From: Dethiothermospora halolimnae
Lineage (GTDB): Bacteria; Bacillota; Clostridia; Tissierellales; VENL01
Assembly: GCF_037577855.1 (NCBI RefSeq)
Contig: NZ_JBAKFX010000034.1
Coordinates: 1 to 45,872 of the forward strand
Direction of reading: 5' to 3'
DNA length: 45,872 bases
Every line of letters begins with the position of its first letter. The stretch's first letter is position 1. The position numbers and the translations under genes are program-made. Positions 40,206 through 45,872 of this stretch are shown here, piece by piece. The notes beneath the pieces were generated by a model. That model was not told the origin of the DNA. It searched no databases and was given only the letters and a program-made list of their open reading frames with translations.

Positions 40206-42185
40206 TTATTTCAACTTTTCCTTAACCTGACTAACAACATTTTCCACACTTATACCATATTCCTTCATAAGTACATCCCCTTTTCCCGATGCACCAAAGG
40301 TATCTATTCCTATAGTTATACCATTATCTCCAACATACCTTCTCCACCCTAGTGTTGAGCCTGCCTCTAGGGACAGTCTGTTTTTGGCACTAGGTGGTAG
40401 TACATTATCTTTATATTCTTTAGACTGCTTTTCAAACAGCTCTAAGGATAACATACTTACTACTCTTGTACCTATACCCTGTTCCTTAAGTTTGTTATGG
40501 GCTTCTATCAATACTGAAACCTCGGAGCCACTACCCATAAGTATAAAATCTGGAGTGTCTTTTTCTTCTTTTCTTATTATATATCCCCCTTTATGGGCAT
40601 CTTCATTTAATTTTAGCATAGGTAGTTTCTGTCTACTCAGTATTAGTGCCGAAGGGCCTTCTGTATTTTTAATAGCTTCCTTCCATGCCACTTCAGTTTC
40701 ATTGGCATCTGCCGGTCTATATACTGATAGATTTGGTATGGACCTTAATGATATTAGATGTTCTATGGGTTGATGGGTAGGTCCATCTTCCCCAAGACCT
40801 ATACTATCATGGGTAAATACATAGGTTACCGGTATTCCCATTAGTGCCGATAGCCTTATGGCAGGTTTCATATAGTCACTGAATACTAAAAATGTGGATC
40901 CAAATGTTCTAAATCCTCCATGTAATGCCATACCATTAAGTATAGCTCCCATGGCATGCTCCCTCACTCCAAAGGCTATATTATTACCACTATAATTATC
41001 TGGTGTAAAGTCACCTTTCCCCTTTAAATATGTCTTAGTTGATGCATTTAAATCGGCAGAACCTCCCACTAGGTTATCCATATATTTTACTATCTCATTC
41101 ATTACTTCTCCACCGGCATTACGGGTAGCCAAACTCTCTTTATCAAAGTTTACTAATCTACTGTCTAATTCTTTAGGTATAGTGCTGCCATGCCATGATT
41201 CCCACTTTTTGGCCTTATCAGGATATTCTTTAGAATAATCACTAAAAGTTTCCTTCCATTTGTGGTATTCTTCCTTCTTTTCTTCAATAATTTTTTCTAA
41301 ATGTTCCCGAACATCATCGGGCACATAAAACTCAGGATAATCATTCCACTCTAAACCTTCTTTAACTAACTTTAATTCATCATCACCTAATGGAGCTCCA
41401 TGGGCTGCTGATTTACCGGCCTTATTGGGACTTCCAAAGCCAATTGTAGTTGGAATCTTTATTAATGTGGGGTTTTCTGTATTTTCCCTTGCCCTAGTTA
41501 TGGCATCCTCTATTTGATCTATATCATTACTATCCTTCACGTGTAAAACTTCCCAACCATAACTTTCAAACCTCTTGCCCACATCTTCGGTAAATGCTAC
41601 TTCTGTGGTTCCATCTATGGTAATATTATTATCATCATATAAAACTATAAGTTTACCTAATCCTAAGTGGCCAGCCAATGAAGCAGCTTCACTTGCCACA
41701 CCTTCCATCAAGTCTCCATCTCCTGCTATTACATATGTATAGTGATCTACTATATTATATTTATCTGTATTAAACTCACTGGCTAACCTTCTCTCTGCCA
41801 TTGCCATTCCCACAGCACTTGATATTCCTTGACCTAATGGACCTGTCGTCATCTCCACTCCTTCTGTATGACCATACTCTGGATGTCCTGGAGTCTTACT
41901 TCCCAGTTGTCTAAATTCCTTTATATCATCCATAGTAACATCATAATCAAATAAATGTAAAAGAGAATATAAAAGCATGGAACCATGACCAGCTGATAGC
42001 ACAAATCTATCCCTATTTTTCCAGTTAGGTTCCTTTCCGTACCCCATTAAAAACCTATCCCACAAAGTATATGCCATAGTTGCAGCTCCCATTGGTAATC
42101 CTGGATGACCAGAATTTGCCTTTTCTATTGCTTCTGCTGATAAAACTCTTATTGTATTTATAGTCTTTTTATCTATATCTAACAT
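40206..42185 (-). CDS. tkt: Transketolase
   Basis: Thiamine-diphosphate enzyme of the non-oxidative pentose phosphate pathway. The first domain has SGHPGLPMGAA and the TPP/Mg motif VIAGDGDLMEGVASEAASLA with VLYDDNNITIDG. The pyrimidine domain has FGVREHAMGAILNGMALHGG with the catalytic Glu, and THDSIGLGEDGPTHQPIEHL. The ATG at 42185 follows GGAGGTG and fits the usual start (659 aa); the frame is open 14 codons further to 42227. It has its own terminator. No transaldolase or other pathway gene is adjacent. Confidence 0.97.
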   Translation of the reverse strand: MLDIDKKTINTIRVLSAEAIEKANSGHPGLPMGAATMAYTLWDRFLMGYGKEPNWKNRDRFVLSAGHGSMLLYSLLHLFDYDVTMDDIKEFRQLGSKTPGHPEYGHTEGVEMTTGPLGQGISSAVGMAMAERRLASEFNTDKYNIVDHYTYVIAGDGDLMEGVASEAASLAGHLGLGKLIVLYDDNNITIDGTTEVAFTEDVGKRFESYGWEVLHVKDSNDIDQIEDAITRARENTENPTLIKIPTTIGFGSPNKAGKSAAHGAPLGDDELKLVKEGLEWNDYPEFYVPDDVREHLEKIIEEKKEEYHKWKETFSDYSKEYPDKAKKWESWHGSTIPKELDSRLVNFDKESLATRNAGGEVMNEIVKYMDNLVGGSADLNASTKTYLKGKGDFTPDNYSGNNIAFGVREHAMGAILNGMALHGGFRTFGSTFLVFSDYMKPAIRLSALMGIPVTYVFTHDSIGLGEDGPTHQPIEHLISLRSIPNLSVYRPADANETEVAWKEAIKNTEGPSALILSRQKLPMLKLNEDAHKGGYIIRKEEKDTPDFILMGSGSEVSVLIEAHNKLKEQGIGTRVVSMLSLELFEKQSKEYKDNVLPPSAKNRLSLEAGSTLGWRRYVGDNGITIGIDTFGASGKGDVLMKEYGISVENVVSQVKEKLK

Positions 42186-42282
42186 TAATACACCTCCAAA
42201 TAATAGTCTAATATTTAAAATATCCATATTATTAGCTTATATTCTTTATATATACTTTTTTTTGTTATTTTAAGCATATTTT

Positions 42283-42334
42283 TTTAATAAAGTAGGGATA
42301 ACCTATTAAAAAAAGCTATCCCTACTTTATTAAA
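42283..42334 (-). terminator. Long terminator after the first solute-binding-like gene
   Basis: Perfect 18-bp arms (42283-42300 and 42317-42334, reading TTTAATAAAGTAGGGATA on one side) with a 16-nt loop and a T-run on the minus strand. It starts about 12 bp after the stop. Confidence 0.88.
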
Positions 42335-42345
42335 AATTGTACTCC

Positions 42346-43740
42346 CTATTCATTTAAGTATATATTATATTGATTCTCTAACTCCTGTAGCTTTCCTTCT
42401 AACTTACTATCACTATATTCTTCATCTGCAAATATAAGTTTAAATATGTCCTTATATAGCTTATTTTTTAAAGTAAATATACTCATATTTTCATTTTTAT
42501 ATACCCTATTAGGCTTATTTTTTCCAGTTTTTATTCTTTCTAATTGATACTCTTTTAACTGTAATACCTTTTCACTTAATTCTTGACTTTTTTCAAATTT
42601 TGTAATCTTATTTTCTAACTCTTTATTCACTGGATAAAAACGTGCTTCAACTTTTTTGTGGGTATCATAAAGATATTTTTGAATTTCATCACTTAGAATA
42701 TAATTAATAAATTTTATAGCTTTATCTATATTTTTACCATTTTTATTAATTAAGAATCCTGCTAGCTTTAGGTTTTCATCTTTATCTTTAATATTTGGCA
42801 TTACTATCTTATTTTTTCTTACTAAATCATTAAGTACAGAAACATATAGTCCATTTCCCCATGGATAAGGATATATATATTCTTGGGGTCTATTTACAAA
42901 TGAAAAGTACTTCCCGCTTCTTTCTTCTTTGGTAGTATTACCAAAACATACTTTATAATAATCCTCTTGTTTCAAATCATTTGATATGTTGTATTTACCT
43001 TCCAAAAATTCACTTCTTAAGTCTTTAATAGTATTTTTCACTTCTTCAGTATTTATATTTGTTCTTTTATTTTCCGTGTCTATAATATCTAATTGATTAA
43101 ATCTATGGTAATATGTTTCTGAAATCAAATAGCTTTTAAGTTTCCCTTTATTTTCTTTTATCCATTTGTCTCTAATATTTATGTAGTCTTTCCAGCTCCA
43201 ACTTAGATCTGGTTCTTCTATACCTAAATCACTGGCTCCATATCCGTTGATCTCTATAAATTCTGTTTCCATACCTATAGGTACAAAATAGTCATTTTTA
43301 TCCTTTATGGAATCATATACCCTATCTAAGTTTTCTATTTTTTCCTCTAGTTTTAATGCCACCCCACTTTCTGTATATATACTGATGGGGGTGTTATAAA
43401 AATATATTAAAGTTGGTCCTTTGTCCAAATATAATTTTGTATTTAGTTTTTTAAAAAATTCCTGTTTATCCTTCGCATTTATAATGTCATACTTTATATC
43501 TACTCCCGTTTCTTTCTTTATTTTATTAGTTTCATATACTATCATTGGAAACTGTATCTGTAAGATATGGTGATCTTGGTGCCAAATAGCTATTGTAACT
43601 TCGTCATCATTTACCTCCCCACTTATTTCTTTTTCTCCTACCTTATTATCAGATATTAACTCTTTATCATTGTTCTCATTTGAGCAACCTGATAAAATAA
43701 ATAAAAATAATGTAATAACTATGAACAATTTTTTCATCAA
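42346..43740 (-). CDS. Extracellular solute-binding-like lipoprotein, paralogue 1
   Basis: Signal peptide with lipobox LSGC (Cys19), then an acidic linker and a domain starting DEVTIAIWHQDHHILQIQFP. Its layout (first strand VTIAIW, later PTLIYFYNTP, then FAD-like ADEEYSDSKLEGKLQELENQ at the end) fits a family 1 periplasmic-binding-protein fold, as in ABC sugar or oligopeptide importers. 464 aa. It is a tandem paralogue of 43894-45333, clearly similar from end to end and almost identical in the last 20 residues. No ABC permease or ATPase gene lies nearby, so transport, sensing or scavenging are all open. Confidence 0.75.
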   Translation of the reverse strand: MMKKLFIVITLFLFILSGCSNENNDKELISDNKVGEKEISGEVNDDEVTIAIWHQDHHILQIQFPMIVYETNKIKKETGVDIKYDIINAKDKQEFFKKLNTKLYLDKGPTLIYFYNTPISIYTESGVALKLEEKIENLDRVYDSIKDKNDYFVPIGMETEFIEINGYGASDLGIEEPDLSWSWKDYINIRDKWIKENKGKLKSYLISETYYHRFNQLDIIDTENKRTNINTEEVKNTIKDLRSEFLEGKYNISNDLKQEDYYKVCFGNTTKEERSGKYFSFVNRPQEYIYPYPWGNGLYVSVLNDLVRKNKIVMPNIKDKDENLKLAGFLINKNGKNIDKAIKFINYILSDEIQKYLYDTHKKVEARFYPVNKELENKITKFEKSQELSEKVLQLKEYQLERIKTGKNKPNRVYKNENMSIFTLKNKLYKDIFKLIFADEEYSDSKLEGKLQELENQYNIYLNE

Positions 43741-43817
43741 ACCATCCTCCTTTATATATACGAGTATTTAATATATGGAAACGTTCATTTTTTTATAAAA
43801 TAAATTTTACTTTATCT

Positions 43818-43853
43818 AAAAAAAACAGCGACACCTCCCGAACCTAAGTTGTC
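43818..43853 (-). terminator. Possible terminator between the two paralogues
   Basis: On the minus strand ACAACTT and AGGTGT can pair around AGGTTCGGG (one mismatch), followed shortly by TTTTTTTT. The stem is weak; partial read-through into the second paralogue is likely. Confidence 0.4.
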
Positions 43854-43893
43854 ACCACAATAATTAACCAGTCACAGTTAACAATTGTACTCC

Positions 43894-45333
43894 CTATTCA
43901 TTTAAATATATATTATACTGATTCTCTAGCTCCTGTAACTTTTTTTCTAATTTACTGTCACTATACTCTTCGTCTGAAAATATTAGCTTAAATATGTCTT
44001 TATATAAATTATCTTTTAGACTGAATATTTTCATGTTTTCCTCTTTATATACCCTATTAGGTTTATTTTCTCCATTCTTTATCCTTTGCAATTGATATTC
44101 TTTTAATTTTGTTGCTTTTTCATTTAATTCTTCGTTTTTCTCAATGGTTTTAATTTTATCTTCTATATTTTTATTTACTGGATAAAAGCGTGTTACAGTC
44201 TTTTTATAATCTTTATAAAGTTTCATCTGAGTTTTATCACTTAAAATATAATTTAAAAACTCCATACCCTTATTTATATTTTCACCGTTTCTATTTACTA
44301 GAAATCCTGATAAGTACAGATTTTCTCCTTTATCTTTAATATTTGGAAGTACTATTTTATTTTTTTCGATTTCATAATCTAGTGTAGATGGATAAAGCCC
44401 ATTATAACCACTATATGGATATATATAATCTGACGGTATATTTAGAAAATTATTGTACTTCCCTAGTTTCTCTTCTTGGGTAAGACTATTAAATTTAAAA
44501 CAAGCCTTATAATAATCCTCTTCTTTAAAATTATCTGGCAATTTATATTTACCACCTAAAAATTCTTTTCTTAAATCTCTAATAATATTTTTAACTGATC
44601 TAGTATTTACATTAACTTTTTTATCCTCTATATCTATAATGTTCAATTGATTAAAATCATGATAATATGTTTCTTTAATTAAATAATTCTTAAGCTTTGT
44701 TCCTTTATTTTTAAACCATTTATCCCTAATATCTACATAGTTATCCCAATTCCAATTTAATCCTGGCTCTTCTACATCTAACTCCCCAAATTCATACCTA
44801 TTTATCTTCATAAAATATGTTTTCATGCCTATGGGAACAAAATAGTTATTTTTATCCTTTATAGCGTCATATATATTATTTATGTTTTCTATCTTGTCCT
44901 CTAGATTTAGTGCAACCCCACTCCCTGTATATATCCCAGTTGGCATATTATAAAAGTATATTAATGTAGGCCCTTTGTCTAAATACAATTTTGTATTAAG
45001 TTTTTTAAAAAATTGTTGCTCATCCTTTGCTTTTATCACATCATACTTGATATTTATTCCAATATCTTCTTTTATTCTATCAGTTTCATATCTTAACATT
45101 GGAAACTGTATCTGCAATTGCCCATGATGAATATCCCAAATGGCTATTGTAACTTCATCTTCATTTACTTCTTTTTTCCCATCAATTCCATCATTGGAAT
45201 TTTCCTCTTTATTTTTAATTTCTTCTTTCAAAGAATCATCTGATGTTGTTTTCTTTCCATTATCAACTATAGTACATCCAAATAAAGATGATAGTAATGC
45301 CATAACTAAAATTATTATGACTACTCTTTTCAT
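43894..45333 (-). CDS. Extracellular solute-binding-like lipoprotein, paralogue 2
   Basis: Signal peptide with lipobox LFGC (Cys20) and a longer acidic/Lys-rich linker (to about residue 58) before DEVTIAIWDIHHGQLQIQFP. The same fold markers as paralogue 1 follow: PTLIYFYNMPTGIY, YFVPIGMKTYFMKIN, DYIYPYSGYNGLYPS. The end LQELENQYNIYLNE is shared exactly. 479 aa. It is the upstream member of the tandem pair on the minus strand. An inverted repeat at 45393-45415 near its promoter may be an operator. No transporter genes are adjacent. Substrate unknown. Confidence 0.75.
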   Translation of the reverse strand: MKRVVIIILVMALLSSLFGCTIVDNGKKTTSDDSLKEEIKNKEENSNDGIDGKKEVNEDEVTIAIWDIHHGQLQIQFPMLRYETDRIKEDIGINIKYDVIKAKDEQQFFKKLNTKLYLDKGPTLIYFYNMPTGIYTGSGVALNLEDKIENINNIYDAIKDKNNYFVPIGMKTYFMKINRYEFGELDVEEPGLNWNWDNYVDIRDKWFKNKGTKLKNYLIKETYYHDFNQLNIIDIEDKKVNVNTRSVKNIIRDLRKEFLGGKYKLPDNFKEEDYYKACFKFNSLTQEEKLGKYNNFLNIPSDYIYPYSGYNGLYPSTLDYEIEKNKIVLPNIKDKGENLYLSGFLVNRNGENINKGMEFLNYILSDKTQMKLYKDYKKTVTRFYPVNKNIEDKIKTIEKNEELNEKATKLKEYQLQRIKNGENKPNRVYKEENMKIFSLKDNLYKDIFKLIFSDEEYSDSKLEKKLQELENQYNIYLNE

Positions 45334-45392
45334 AAAATCCCCCTTTGTTTTTTAGTTTATATTGGTAATAATGTAGTTATAAGTAATTATAT

Positions 45393-45415
45393 CATATCTT
45401 TTGCGTTAAGATATG
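45393..45415 (-). promoter_or_regulatory. Inverted repeat overlapping the probable promoter of the lipoprotein pair
   Basis: CATATCTT (45393-45400), 7-nt spacer, AAGATATG (45408-45415). A minus-strand TATAAT (45387-45392) abuts it. The position fits an operator for a dimeric repressor or activator, but no regulator gene is adjacent. Confidence 0.5.
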
Positions 45416-45471
45416 GGCTATAAAGGAGAACCCATCATTAAGTACCGCTATAGAATCAAATACAATTACCT

Positions 45472-45515
45472 AAAAAAATAAAGCACCTTAGAACAACTGT
45501 GTCCATTAGGTGCTT
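45472..45515 (-). terminator. Terminator after the transposase remnant
   Basis: AAGCACCT (45481-45488) and AGGTGCTT (45508-45515) pair around a 19-nt loop; on the minus strand the stem is followed by ATTTTTTTA. The GCACCT/AGGTGC stem resembles the start of repeat family B. Confidence 0.75.
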
Positions 45516-45539
45516 TTAGCAAGTTAAATTATATTTTCC

Positions 45540-45737
45540 TTAGTGTCTTTGCTTATTTATTTTCTTTTTTAAACTTAATACTTCCTTCTCATTTAGTCCT
45601 GTTATATTTACTATCATATTAATGTCCAACTCTTCTTTTAACATTTTTAAAGCTATCTCTATTGCTTTATTTTTTTCTCCTGTTCTGATTCCTTCGTTTT
45701 TAATATTATCTAATGTTCTTTCCAAATTATGAACCAT
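45540..45737 (-). pseudogene. C-terminal remnant of a PD-(D/E)XK transposase/Rpn-type nuclease
   Basis: The 65-aa product from the ATG at 45737 (good GAGGAGGT site) has the tail typical of this family: LDNIKNEGIRTGEKNKAIEI then ALKMLKEELDINMIVNITGL and NEKEVLSLKKK, a DNA-binding-like helix pair. The nuclease core expected upstream is missing: the frame is open to a TTG at 45827, and another frame (MNIEVIFSENV, from 45838) stops at 45801, which suggests a frameshift or deletion. It may be expressed as a small protein, or simply be decayed. Confidence 0.6.
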
Positions 45738-45872
45738 TTTATCTACCTCCTCGTATAATATAGTTAGAACATTTGATAGAAAATAAAGTTCTTTTCTACC
45801 GAACATTCTCACTAAAAATAACTTCAATATTCATATTCTTAAATAACCTTTTAATACAAAACTTATCTTATT

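Noticed and set aside
42291..42302. TAGGGATAA string resembling the start of the I-SceI homing endonuclease site
   Set aside because: Only half of the site matches and it lies in one arm of a terminator; no intron or endonuclease gene is near.

Overview
This window looks like a chromosomal segment of an AT-rich, endospore-forming Clostridia-type Firmicute, possibly of the Tissierellales. That placement rests on general features: sigH, T-box leaders, a CtsR operon, disA, strong AGGAGG ribosome binding sites and low GC. I cannot fix a genus. Most genes are on the minus strand, so 'downstream' usually means a lower coordinate. No CRISPR array, intact prophage or intact insertion sequence was seen.

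Layout. 1-8700: a translation and cysteine block. gltX is followed by a cysteine T-box, then cysE-cysS-mrnC-thyX-rlmB-yacP-sigH, then tRNA-Thr and the start of tuf, which is cut by the window edge. 8700-12150: a DUF1002 secreted protein with a tiny membrane-protein gene before it, a tiny gene on the other strand, and proS behind a proline T-box. 12150-15620: an ABC exporter pair (natA/natB type), ispD-ispF and a small Xre regulator. 15770-21000: yacL, carD, a divergent MazG-like gene, and radA-disA. 21300-23900: an orphan gene and an M28 peptidase lipoprotein. 24170-28730: the ctsR-mcsA-mcsB-clpC stress operon with a clear CtsR box. 29080-35262: an EF-G paralogue, then on the plus strand hisC, an SH3b/amidase_3 cell-wall hydrolase and psd. 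35286-38810: a sensor kinase, an NfeD protein, a LytTR response regulator and orphan genes in one minus-strand run. 39049-45333: an EamA transporter, transketolase and two tandem paralogous solute-binding-like lipoproteins with no transporter genes beside them. The right edge holds a probable transposase/nuclease remnant.

How the parts work together. Two T-boxes tie cysE/cysS and proS expression to tRNA charging. The cysteine T-box may also influence RNA processing genes, thyX and sigH, because no clear strong terminator interrupts that run. CtsR would repress its own operon until protein stress, when McsA/McsB/ClpC remove damaged proteins. DisA, RadA and ClpC are all linked to DNA integrity or stress before sporulation.

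Most notable observations: (1) a double-length ThyX in which each half has kept a different part of the active-site signature; (2) at least three families of short palindromic or composite repeats scattered between operons, often side by side; (3) an NfeD gene placed between a histidine kinase and its likely response regulator; (4) a 47-bp perfect direct repeat next to psd in which one copy supplies the psd stop codon and terminator; (5) tandem orphan solute-binding-like lipoproteins; (6) near-consensus tandem promoters before carD. I found no clearly new defence or biosynthetic system; the ThyX split and the repeat mosaic are the closest to undescribed biology.
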